From the NCBI RefSeq assembly GCF_001517545.1, contig NZ_FBYA01000004.1, positions 1 to 64,000 on the forward strand: DNA of 64,000 nt, read 5' to 3'. The stretch comes from Limnohabitans sp. Rim47. Lineage in GTDB: Bacteria > Pseudomonadota > Gammaproteobacteria > Burkholderiales > Burkholderiaceae_C. The translations under genes were made by a program, and so were the position numbers. Positions 34,339 to 42,314 of this stretch are shown here, in pieces; positions within the stretch are counted from its first letter, which is position 1, and each line of letters opens with the position of its first letter. A model generated the notes under the pieces. The model did no database searches, was not told where the DNA came from, and saw only the letters and a list, made by a program, of their open reading frames with translations.

Positions 34339-36300
34339 ATGTCATACCTTGTTCTCGCGCGCAAATACCGCCCTCGCAATTTCACCGAAATGGTGGGGCA
34401 AGAGCACGTGGTTCAGGCCCTGACCAATGCTTTGGTGCAGCAGCGCCTGCACCATGCCTACCTGTTTACGGGAACTCGGGGGGTGGGCAAGACCACTGTG
34501 TCGCGCATTTTGGCCAAGTCTCTCAACTGCCAGGGTGTGGACGGGCAGGGCGGCATCACTGCCGAGCCGTGTGGCGTGTGCCAGGCTTGCCGTGATATCG
34601 ATGCCGGACGTTTTGTGGATTACACCGAGCTGGACGCAGCCTCTAACCGAGGCGTGGATGAGGTGCAGAGCCTGCTCGAGCAGGCGGTTTACAAACCCGT
34701 GCAAGGGCGCTTCAAGGTCTTCATGATCGACGAGGTCCACATGCTGACCAACACCGCGTTCAATGCGATGTTGAAGACGCTGGAAGAGCCGCCTGAGTAT
34801 TTGAAGTTTGTATTGGCCACAACCGACCCGCAAAAAGTGCCTGTGACGGTGTTGTCGCGGTGTTTGCAATTCAATTTGCGCCCGATGGCCCCTGAGACCG
34901 TGTTTGAACACCTGACGCAGGTGCTGGCCGCAGAGCAGTTGCCTGCCGAGCCTTTGGCTTTGCGCCTGTTGGCCCGCGCCGCCCGTGGCTCCATGCGCGA
35001 TGCTTTGAGCCTGACCGATCAGGCGATTGCCTTCGGCAATGGCTTGGTGCAAGAAGCCGGTGTGCGGCAAATGCTGGGCAGCGTGGACCGCAGCCATGTG
35101 CTGCACATGATCCGTGCGCTGACCGATGGCGACGGGGCTGCCGTGGTGGGCCAGGTCAATGCCCTTCGCTTGCAAGGTGTGTCGGCTGCCGCCACCCTGG
35201 AAGACATGGCGATGCTGCTGCAACGCATGGCGGTCATGCAGATGGTGCCCAGCATGGCGCAAGACGGCGATGATCCCGATACCCAAGGTTTGGCAGAACT
35301 GGCCCAAGCCATGCCAGCCGAAGAAACCCAGCTGCTTTACAGCCTGTGCCTGCACGGACGCACCGAGTTGGGCTTGGCCCCGGACGAATACGCGGCGCTG
35401 ACCATGGTGTTGCTTCGCTTGCTGGCTTTCAAACCCCCAGCGGGATTGGCTGAAAAAAAAAGCCCGCGAATCAACACCCAGTCAGTAACTGAAACATCTT
35501 CGCGAACGCCAGCGCTACCTTCAGAGCCGACCACGGTCACTGCAACTGCTGCTGCCATCCTTGTAAGTGCCCCTCTTGTAACTGCTACCGCAGCGGCCGC
35601 TGTCGTTTTGCCAGCCATAGCGGCAAAGCAGCCAGAGGCGGTTGGCCTGTCTCCAGCCGCAAAGCCAGACCGCATGGACATGTCCATGGCGGCAGCCGCC
35701 CAGATGCCCGAACGCCATCCCGTGGCTGAACCACCGCCTTGGGAGGACTGGCCCGACACAACCGACTACGCCGATCAAGGCTCACACGCAGCGGCATCCG
35801 GACACACAGAGGTTTCTGCGCCAGCGTTGCGGTCTTTGCCAGTGCGAGAGGCTTCTGAGCCTTCGGCTCGGGTAGACATCCCTCGTCAAACCACGCCTAC
35901 CGCGGTGGAAATAACCCCTGAAGGCAGTGTCTGGCTTGAAGCGGTGCAAGGCCTGATGGCGCAAGAGGCCATTACTGCCTTGGTGCGCGAGTTGGCTTTG
36001 CAGTCTCAGTTGCTGGCCCGCGATGCGGACCAATGGCACTTGCGCGTAGAGCGTGAGACGCTGAACCATGCGGCAAGCCGGGAGCGTTTGCAAGCCGCTT
36101 TGCTGGCCGCAGGGCATGGTGATGTCAAATTGCACATTGAAATCGGTCCTGTTGCTGACAGCCCGGCCAAGCGTCTGGCAGTGCTGGCCGCCGCCAAAAT
36201 GGTGGCCGCCCAGGAACTGATCCAGAGCGACCCGCTGGTGCAGGCCATGGTGCGCGACTTTGGCGCCCGCATTGTGCCCGGCAGCATCCAGCTGATTTGA
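34339..36300 (+). CDS. dnaX: DNA polymerase III tau/gamma subunit
   Basis: Clamp-loader ATPase. 653 residues from ATG 34339 (MSYLVLARKYRPRNFTEMVG, universal start). Walker A GTRGVGKTTVSR near residue 46, zinc cysteines in CGVCQAC around residue 80, DEVHMLTNTAFNAMLK, and SRC sensor I in TVLSRCLQF. Domain III ends near residue 370; beyond lies a poorly conserved linker of about 190 residues rich in Ala, Pro, Thr and Ser, then the tau C-terminal domain that contacts polymerase III. A run of nine A at 35453-35461, at the domain III end, is the likely site for making the short gamma form. dnaX-ybaB-recR is one operon. Confidence 0.96.
   Translation: MSYLVLARKYRPRNFTEMVGQEHVVQALTNALVQQRLHHAYLFTGTRGVGKTTVSRILAKSLNCQGVDGQGGITAEPCGVCQACRDIDAGRFVDYTELDAASNRGVDEVQSLLEQAVYKPVQGRFKVFMIDEVHMLTNTAFNAMLKTLEEPPEYLKFVLATTDPQKVPVTVLSRCLQFNLRPMAPETVFEHLTQVLAAEQLPAEPLALRLLARAARGSMRDALSLTDQAIAFGNGLVQEAGVRQMLGSVDRSHVLHMIRALTDGDGAAVVGQVNALRLQGVSAAATLEDMAMLLQRMAVMQMVPSMAQDGDDPDTQGLAELAQAMPAEETQLLYSLCLHGRTELGLAPDEYAALTMVLLRLLAFKPPAGLAEKKSPRINTQSVTETSSRTPALPSEPTTVTATAAAILVSAPLVTATAAAAVVLPAIAAKQPEAVGLSPAAKPDRMDMSMAAAAQMPERHPVAEPPPWEDWPDTTDYADQGSHAAASGHTEVSAPALRSLPVREASEPSARVDIPRQTTPTAVEITPEGSVWLEAVQGLMAQEAITALVRELALQSQLLARDADQWHLRVERETLNHAASRERLQAALLAAGHGDVKLHIEIGPVADSPAKRLAVLAAAKMVAAQELIQSDPLVQAMVRDFGARIVPGSIQLI
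35453..35492 (+). promoter_or_regulatory. dnaX slippery run, candidate gamma-subunit frameshift site
   Basis: GCT GAA AAA AAA AGC contains nine consecutive A (35453-35461). A -1 shift leads to TGA at 35490-35492 after ten codons; a +1 shift meets TAA at 35486-35488. Either product would be about 380 residues, i.e. domains I-III, which is what gamma is. In E. coli an A6G site does this by ribosomal frameshifting; in Thermus an A9 run does it by RNA polymerase slippage. A9 makes slippage plausible here. Not tested. Confidence 0.6.
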
Positions 36301-36342
36301 TTTTCCCGCAACACTTTTCATATCCCCTCTAAAGGAAACCCC

Positions 36343-36666
36343 ATGTTCAACAAAGGACAACTCGCCGGCTTGATGAAACAAGCCCAAGCCATGCAGGACA
36401 ACCTGAAAAAAGCCCAGGACGAACTGGCTTTTGTCGAGGTGGAAGGCCAATCTGGCTCGGGCATGGTCAAGGTGCTGATGACCTGCAAGCACAGCGTGCG
36501 TCGCGTGACCATCGACCCCAGTCTGCTGGCCGATGACAAAGACATGCTGGAAGACCTGGTGGCAGCGGCTTTCAACGACGCTGTGCGCATGGCTGAAGAA
36601 GTCTCACAACAAAAAATGGGCAAGCTGACCGCCGGTTTGCCGCCCGGCATGAAGTTGCCTTTCTGA
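36343..36666 (+). CDS. ybaB: YbaB/EbfC nucleoid-associated protein
   Basis: 107 residues: MFNKGQLAGLMKQAQAMQDN, LAFVEVEGQSGSGMVKVLMT, HSVRRVTIDPSLL. Dimeric DNA-binding protein whose gene is nearly always between dnaX and recR, as here (42 bp after dnaX, 17 bp before recR). Ribosome site AAAGGAAA. Its function is linked to DNA repair and nucleoid organisation. Confidence 0.95.
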   Translation: MFNKGQLAGLMKQAQAMQDNLKKAQDELAFVEVEGQSGSGMVKVLMTCKHSVRRVTIDPSLLADDKDMLEDLVAAAFNDAVRMAEEVSQQKMGKLTAGLPPGMKLPF

Positions 36667-36683
36667 TCGACTGACTGCTCGAT

Positions 36684-37274
36684 ATGGCCGATACCCACGC
36701 GCTTGCCACTTTGGTCCAGGCCCTCAAGGGCTTGCCGGGGGTGGGCATCAAGTCGGCCCAGCGCATGGCTTTTCAGTTGTTGCAAAACGACCGGGCCACG
36801 GCACGGCAGTTGGCCGCTGCTTTGGGCAATGCCGTCGAGAAAATTCGGCACTGCGCCTGTTGCCACACCTTCACAGAAGCCGAGTTGTGTGACACCTGCT
36901 TGGACATGACGCGCGACCGCACGCTGTTGTGCGTGATCGAAACCCCCGCAGACCAATCGGCCATTGAGCGCACTGGCACGTATCGGGGTTTGTATTTTGT
37001 CCTCATGGGCAAACTCAGCCCTTTGGATGGCATTGGCCCGCACGACATTGGTCTGGCCAAGCTCAAGCAGCGTGTGGCCGATGGGGTGCTGGCCGAGGTG
37101 ATTTTGGCCACCAACTTCACGGCCGAGGGTGAGGCCACGGCCCATGTGATCTCGGAGATGATCCGCCAGCAAGGCTTGAAAGTAACCCGACTGGCGCGTG
37201 GCGTGCCCGCAGGCAGCGAGCTGGAATATGTGGATTTGGGCACCATTGCCCATGCCTTGGTCGACCGGCGCTGA
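36684..37274 (+). CDS. recR: Recombination protein RecR
   Basis: 196 residues. Helix-hairpin-helix LKGLPGVGIKSAQRMAFQLL, zinc finger CACCHTFTEAELCDTCLD, and TOPRIM motif with ETPADQSAIERTGTYRGLYF. Works with RecO/RecF loading RecA on gapped DNA. Last gene of the dnaX-ybaB-recR operon; the 171-bp gap that follows carries no gene I can support. Confidence 0.96.
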   Translation: MADTHALATLVQALKGLPGVGIKSAQRMAFQLLQNDRATARQLAAALGNAVEKIRHCACCHTFTEAELCDTCLDMTRDRTLLCVIETPADQSAIERTGTYRGLYFVLMGKLSPLDGIGPHDIGLAKLKQRVADGVLAEVILATNFTAEGEATAHVISEMIRQQGLKVTRLARGVPAGSELEYVDLGTIAHALVDRR

Positions 37275-37445
37275 AGCTCCTCACAGATGGGTGCGCCGCC
37301 ACGGCTTGGGGGTGCTCTTTGGACAGCAACATCCTCTTGAACGAGGTGTGCCCCTAGTTGAAATCCATTACGTGAAAACCCGCTCGGGATCAATCCTGAT
37401 GCGTGATTACGGCCTTGTCCTTATGCTCAAGTCATCGAATTTTCG

Positions 37446-38507
37446 ATGGTTTTTTGGAGCCCGGTTGTGTCTGACCTCGTGTGGCGGCGACGTTCTTTTT
37501 TGCTGTCGGCGGTGGCCGCCTTGGCAGGGCCGTCGGCAGCTTGGGCCGCGGTGGATCCTTTGCGGGGCGCGCAGCGTGTCACCATCGCCTTGGCGGCCAG
37601 GCAAAGCCTGTATCACTTGCCACTGACCCTTGCAGAGCACTTGGGTTATTTCAGGCAAGCGGGCATCGCGGTCACATGGTTGCCCCAAGAATCGGGTGCC
37701 AAGGCTTTGGCCAGTGCATTGCAAGGGCAGGCTGATGTGGTGGCAGGCGCGTTTGAGCATTTGTTTGGCTTGCAGCACAAAGGCTTGAGTTACCAAGCGT
37801 TTGTTCAGATGGGACGAACCCCGCAGCTCAGTTTTGGCGTGGCGCCCCGTTTCGAGTTTCGTTCGGTGATGGCGCTGAAGGGGGCCCGTGTGGGGATTAC
37901 TTCGTTGGATTCCAGCACCCACTGGATGACCTGTCAGTGGCTTTTGCAAAATGGATTGCTGCCCGAAGACGTGGTTTTTGTCGAGGTCGGCTCCTCTGCC
38001 GGGGTTGTCGATGCGCTGCGCACGGGCGCGATCGATGCGTTATGCAACCCCGATCCGGTCATGTATGGGCTAGAGCAGAAAAACGAAATCCGTGTGATGG
38101 GCGAAACGCGCACCCTGATGTCTACCCGCAAATTGATGGGTGGTCCGGTCCCAGGGGCCTGCTTGTTTGCAAGGGCTGATTTTTTGCAGCGTCAGTCCGA
38201 TGTGGCGCAGGCTTTGAGCGATGCCGTGGTGCATGCCTTGAAGTGGCTGCAAACGGCCGGTTTGACCGACATTCTGAAGACGGTCCCCGCACCGCACTGG
38301 TTCGGAGACCGGGCGGTTTACCTGGGTGCGTTTGAGAAGTTGCGTGAGTCGTACGCGCTGGATGGTCTGATCGACGGCGATGCCGTGCGCACTGCCTGGC
38401 GAGCCCATTCCCGTTTGCCCGGCCGTTTGAATGGGGTGCGCTTGTCTGTAGCACCCACTTACACCAATGCGTTTGCCGTCAAATCTAAAAGCCGGTTCGC
38501 CGCTTGA
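37446..38507 (+). CDS. Periplasmic binding protein of the NMT1/SsuA type, orphan
   Basis: 353 residues. The N-terminus VWRRRSFLLSAVAALAGPSAAWA looks like a Tat signal (RRSFL followed by a hydrophobic stretch and AWA cleavage). The mature part follows the NMT1/SsuA/TauA pattern: SLYHLPLTLAEHLGYFRQAGIAV, GQADVVAGAFEHLFGLQHKG, ARVGITSLDSSTHWMTCQWL. Such proteins feed nitrate, sulfonate or pyrimidine-precursor ABC importers, but no permease or ATPase gene adjoins it, so either it works with a distant transporter or has another role. The start at 37446 is uncertain within a few codons. Confidence 0.8.
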   Translation: MVFWSPVVSDLVWRRRSFLLSAVAALAGPSAAWAAVDPLRGAQRVTIALAARQSLYHLPLTLAEHLGYFRQAGIAVTWLPQESGAKALASALQGQADVVAGAFEHLFGLQHKGLSYQAFVQMGRTPQLSFGVAPRFEFRSVMALKGARVGITSLDSSTHWMTCQWLLQNGLLPEDVVFVEVGSSAGVVDALRTGAIDALCNPDPVMYGLEQKNEIRVMGETRTLMSTRKLMGGPVPGACLFARADFLQRQSDVAQALSDAVVHALKWLQTAGLTDILKTVPAPHWFGDRAVYLGAFEKLRESYALDGLIDGDAVRTAWRAHSRLPGRLNGVRLSVAPTYTNAFAVKSKSRFAA

Positions 38508-38537
38508 GGGCTGTTAGGCCCGCAAGCGGCGGCTTGT

Positions 38538-40112
38538 TCAGCGTTGGTTTTTGGGCTTGTTGGCCTTGTTGGCCTGTTTGTGCTTTGGCGCGGGTGCTTT
38601 GGTGGCAGGCTTGTTGGGTGTTGAACGGCTCACCCGACGTGAGCCTTGGGAGGGCACCAGAACGGTCAGGCTTTGACCAGTGGCTACGCGCGCATTGGCT
38701 TTGAGGCTGTTCCAAGCGATCATGTTCGTCTCAGAGACGCCGTACCGAGCCGCCAGACTGGCCAAGGTGTCGCCCTTTCGGGCTTTCACCGCAATCCTTT
38801 TGAGTACCACTTCGGGTGCAAGCCCCAGTTGACCGTTGTCTGCCAAGTGCTCGCTCACATCGTTGTCCAGGCGTCCTTTTCGGTGCACCAGCAAGGTGGA
38901 GCCCGAAGTGATCATCATGCGCGGTGGTATGCCGTTGACCGCGCGCAGTTGGTCGATGGGCATGTCCAGTTGTTGCGCGATATCTTCGAGCTTCATGGTT
39001 CTGGGGGCTTGCCATGCTGTCCAAGTCGCTAATGGTCGGTTGGCGTGGGCTTGCAGGTTGCGCTCAAAAATTTTGGCGTTGTCCCAAGGCAGCAAAATTT
39101 GAGGTGTGCCAGCAGCCAGGATCACGGGGCGATTCATCGACGGGTTGAGTGCCTTGAAATCCTCCAGACTGACAGCGGCCAGTTTCACGGCGATCGCCAC
39201 ATCGATGTCACGCTCAATCGGAACGCTTTTGAAATACGGGTGATTTTGGATCAGCGGCAGCTGCGTGTTGAAGGCCTCAGGTTGCGCCACGATGTTTTTG
39301 ACCGCTTGCAGTTTGGGCACGTAATAACGGGTTTCATTCGGCATGTTCAAGTCGCTGTAGGTCAGCGGCTTGCCCTGGGCTTTGTTGCGTGCCAGTGCGC
39401 GACTCACGCTGCCTTCGCCCCAGTTGTAGGCGGCCAATGCCAAGTGCCAATCGCCGAACATGCCATAGAGTTTTTGCAGGTAATCGAGTGCCGCGCGAGT
39501 GGACTCGAGCACATCACGGCGGTCGTCGCGAAACAGGTTTTGCTTCAGGTCAAAAAATTTGCCTGTTGCGGGCATGAACTGCCACATGCCGGCGGCTTTG
39601 GCGCTGGACACGGCTTGGGGGTTGAACGCGGACTCGATGAAGGGCAACAAGGCCAGCTCGGTCGGCATGTTGCGGCGCTCCAGTTCTTCAACCACATGGA
39701 ACAGGTAAGGGCGTGAGCGCTCGGTCATGCGCAGCATGTAGTCAGGGCGACCCGAATACCACTGTTCACGGTTGCGCACCAGGTCGCTGTCCAGATCGGG
39801 CATGGCAAAGCCACGGCGAATGCGTTCCCACACATCGGTCGGCGGGGTCAACCCCAAGTTGCTGCGGGGTTTGAGGGGCAGCACGGGTTCTTGTGGGTTG
39901 ATCACCGCTTGTTCGGCGTCGACTGGCGTGTCCTTATTTTCGGGTAATGGTGCCGTCGCTGGCGATGGGGTCAACTCGGTTGTCGACGGAGGCGCAGTGG
40001 CGCAAGCGCCCAACAACAGGGTCAGGCCCAAAAACAGGGCCGTGGCCCAGTGACGCCTGGCCGCTTGTGAGAAAACAAGGCCAGTGGTGCTCGGCGGGAT
40101 CAAAGAGTTCAT
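38538..40112 (-). CDS. mltD: Membrane-bound lytic transglycosylase D-like protein with LysM
   Basis: 524 residues from ATG 40112, which overlaps the gloB stop (ATGA). Lipoprotein signal ATALFLGLTLLLGAC. The catalytic SLT domain shows ALLPFIESAFNPQAVSSAKA (catalytic Glu) and AGMWQFMPATGKFF; toward the C-terminus a LysM domain VKARKGDTLASLAARYGVSE binds peptidoglycan. A basic low-complexity tail (PAPKHKQANKANKPKNQR) ends the protein. It cleaves glycan strands with formation of anhydromuramyl ends. Coupled to gloB. Confidence 0.9.
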   Translation of the reverse strand: MNSLIPPSTTGLVFSQAARRHWATALFLGLTLLLGACATAPPSTTELTPSPATAPLPENKDTPVDAEQAVINPQEPVLPLKPRSNLGLTPPTDVWERIRRGFAMPDLDSDLVRNREQWYSGRPDYMLRMTERSRPYLFHVVEELERRNMPTELALLPFIESAFNPQAVSSAKAAGMWQFMPATGKFFDLKQNLFRDDRRDVLESTRAALDYLQKLYGMFGDWHLALAAYNWGEGSVSRALARNKAQGKPLTYSDLNMPNETRYYVPKLQAVKNIVAQPEAFNTQLPLIQNHPYFKSVPIERDIDVAIAVKLAAVSLEDFKALNPSMNRPVILAAGTPQILLPWDNAKIFERNLQAHANRPLATWTAWQAPRTMKLEDIAQQLDMPIDQLRAVNGIPPRMMITSGSTLLVHRKGRLDNDVSEHLADNGQLGLAPEVVLKRIAVKARKGDTLASLAARYGVSETNMIAWNSLKANARVATGQSLTVLVPSQGSRRVSRSTPNKPATKAPAPKHKQANKANKPKNQR

Positions 40113-40882
40113 CAAAATTGGTTTTTCCATGAGCGCAGTGCGGCAAAGGTCGTCACTTCATCCAGTGCACTGGCGTCGCGTTGCCTGACGGCGGTCGAGA
40201 CAGCGTGGCTGCGACTTCGCAAAAAGGGGTTGATGGCCAGTTCAGTTGACAAGGGAACGGGCAAGGTGGCTTTATTTTGTTGGCGTAGAACTGCGCAGGC
40301 CTGGGCGTAGGTGCGCAGGCTGCTGTTGTCCGGGTCAACCGCCAAGGCGAATTTCAAATTCGACAGCGTGTATTCGTGGGCACAGCAGACACGGGTGTTG
40401 CCCGGCAGTGCCGCCAAACGGTCGAGTGAATCGAGCATTTGTGCGGGCGTGCCTTCAAACAGCCGACCGCATCCACCCGAAAACAGGGTGTCGCCACAAA
40501 AGAGAAGAGGGGCTTGCCCGGCAGGTTGAGCCCAGAAAGCAATATGGCCTGCGGTGTGGCCAGGCACATCGTGCACATTCAGCGTCAGGCCATGCCAATG
40601 AACAAGGTCATCTTGCCGCAAGCCCGTGGCCGCTGTGGGCAATACTTCGGTGGCCGGACCCCAAACGGTGGCTTGCGTTTGCGCTACCAAGTCGGCGATG
40701 CCGCCAGTGTGGTCGGCATGGTGGTGCGTGACTAAAATCGTGTCCAGTTGCACGCCCGGATGCTGCTGCAACCAGGCCATGACAGGCGCACTGTCACCGG
40801 GGTCGACCACCAGAGCGTGGTGTTCGTTGTGCAACAACCAGATGTAGTTGTCAGAGAATGCGGGCAGTGCAATGAGTTTCAT
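40112..40882 (-). CDS. gloB: Hydroxyacylglutathione hydrolase (glyoxalase II)
   Basis: 256 residues from ATG 40882. Metallo-beta-lactamase fold with the binuclear metal motif VTHHHADHTGG near residue 55 and further ligands in CGDTLFSGGCGR and CCAHEYTL. It splits S-lactoylglutathione to lactate and glutathione, detoxifying methylglyoxal. Its start codon overlaps that of the divergent methyltransferase by two bases (CATG), leaving no intergenic DNA, and it is translationally coupled to mltD. Confidence 0.96.
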   Translation of the reverse strand: MKLIALPAFSDNYIWLLHNEHHALVVDPGDSAPVMAWLQQHPGVQLDTILVTHHHADHTGGIADLVAQTQATVWGPATEVLPTAATGLRQDDLVHWHGLTLNVHDVPGHTAGHIAFWAQPAGQAPLLFCGDTLFSGGCGRLFEGTPAQMLDSLDRLAALPGNTRVCCAHEYTLSNLKFALAVDPDNSSLRTYAQACAVLRQQNKATLPVPLSTELAINPFLRSRSHAVSTAVRQRDASALDEVTTFAALRSWKNQF

Positions 40883-41729
40883 GGAGAGTCCGATTATAGA
40901 AAGCAAGTATTCACGTGACACGTGGTTGGCCCATTTAGGTCAGCCGGTGGCGTCACGCTTGCTGTCATGGGAGCAGCAACAGGCCGATGAGTTGTTGGCC
41001 GATGTCTTTGGCTACCATGCGGTGCAACTGGGTTGGCCCGATTTGCGGGCTTTGCGCAGCAACCGAATGCCCCACCGCTGGCAAGCGCAGGCCGAGTTTG
41101 AATGGCCCGACACGCGCCATGATCTGGCTGTGCCCAGCACGGGCCCGTGGCCCACGGGTGAGTCGGATGTCTGGGTCGACAGTCGGGCTTGGCCTTGGCC
41201 GGCCGACAGCCTCGACTTGGTGGTTTTGCCCCATACCCTGGAGCGTTCGGCCGACCCCCATGCCTGTTTGCGCGAAGTGGAGCGTGTGCTGATTCCCGAG
41301 GGGCAGGTGTTGATCACCGGCTTAAATCCTTTCAGTTTGTGGGGCTGGCAGCAATCGCGTGCCGGCCAGCGTGGCCAGACAGGTGAGCCGGTGCAGCCCT
41401 TGATCGCTTATCGGCGCTTGCGGGACTGGTTGCGTTTATTGGGCTTTGAGGTTCAGGTCAGCCGTTTTGGGGGGTGGACTCCCGCCTTGCACCGTGAAAC
41501 ATGGATGCAGCGTCTGGGTTGGATGGAGACCGTCGGTGCGCGTTGGTGGCCGATTTTTGGGGGCGCCTACCTGCTGATGGCGACCAAAAAAGTACCCGGC
41601 GGCCGCCTGATCGATGCGCGTCGCTGGCGCACGGTACGATCGCCCGCTGCGGCGACTGCACCTGTCGCATGCACCGACACCACCATGGGCCGTCAGCCGG
41701 CCCCGAAAGACACCGTTGAACCACGTTGA
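40881..41729 (+). CDS. SAM-dependent methyltransferase-like protein
   Basis: 282 residues from ATG 40881 (ATG 40872 is an alternative). The region after residue 85 is recognisable as a class I methyltransferase: LDLVVLPHTLERSADPHACL (motif II/III region) and REVERVLIPEGQVLITGLNP (motif IV-like). The canonical SAM motif I (GxGxG) is not visible in the N-terminal part. The family is commonly found next to gloB and rnhA in betaproteobacteria, as here, with no known substrate. C-terminus is charged. Confidence 0.75.
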   Translation: MESPIIESKYSRDTWLAHLGQPVASRLLSWEQQQADELLADVFGYHAVQLGWPDLRALRSNRMPHRWQAQAEFEWPDTRHDLAVPSTGPWPTGESDVWVDSRAWPWPADSLDLVVLPHTLERSADPHACLREVERVLIPEGQVLITGLNPFSLWGWQQSRAGQRGQTGEPVQPLIAYRRLRDWLRLLGFEVQVSRFGGWTPALHRETWMQRLGWMETVGARWWPIFGGAYLLMATKKVPGGRLIDARRWRTVRSPAAATAPVACTDTTMGRQPAPKDTVEPR

Positions 41730-42162
41730 AATCCACACAGATGGCGCCTGCAAAGGCAATCCGGGCCCCGGAGGCTGGGGCGTTCGTCTGCAGTCCGGCC
41801 AGCATGTCCAAGAGTTGTTTGGCGGCGAGCTGAACACCACCAATAACCGGATGGAGATGACCGCGGTCATCGAGGGCCTGATGGCCCTCAAGCGGCCCTG
41901 TCAGGTGACCTTGTATCTGGACAGCGAATACGTGCGCAAAGGCATTACCGAGTGGATTCACGGCTGGAAAGCCCGTGGCTGGCGCACAGCGGCCAAGCAA
42001 GCTGTCAAAAATGCCGATCTGTGGCAAAAATTGGACGCCGTCGTGTCCACTTCGGGACACCAGATTGACTGGCGCTGGGTCAAGGGCCACAACGGCGATC
42101 CCGGCAACGAACGGGCCGATGCGCTGGCCAACCAGGGCGTGGACAAAGCGCTGGGCCGCTGA
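41716..42162 (+). CDS. rnhA: Ribonuclease HI
   Basis: 148 residues. Degrades RNA in RNA-DNA hybrids. Active-site residues: Asp in IHTDGACKGN, Glu in NNRMEMTAV, Asp in YLDSEYV, and Asp in GNERADALA. I chose TTG 41716: it yields the family start (LNHVEIHTDGA), has GAAAG 7 bp before it, and no ATG is available in that position; an ATG at 41614 would add 34 residues that overlap the methyltransferase out of frame. The methyltransferase stop (41727-41729) lies inside rnhA, so the two are coupled. Confidence 0.93.
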   Translation: MNHVEIHTDGACKGNPGPGGWGVRLQSGQHVQELFGGELNTTNNRMEMTAVIEGLMALKRPCQVTLYLDSEYVRKGITEWIHGWKARGWRTAAKQAVKNADLWQKLDAVVSTSGHQIDWRWVKGHNGDPGNERADALANQGVDKALGR

Positions 42163-42314
42163 CAGGCCGAAATTCGGAGACACCGGTCTTGTTGGACGAG
42201 GTCTTTCAGCTCTCCAAAAAACCACTATTTCCGCAAAATGCCCCATTGGGTAAATTGAGAAGCGCTGTTACATTCTGTCAGTCTTGGTGAATTCAACCTA
42301 AAAGAGATCTTTGA

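Noticed and set aside
37275..37445. Gap after recR
   Set aside because: Looked for a tRNA, small RNA or terminator and saw nothing convincing.
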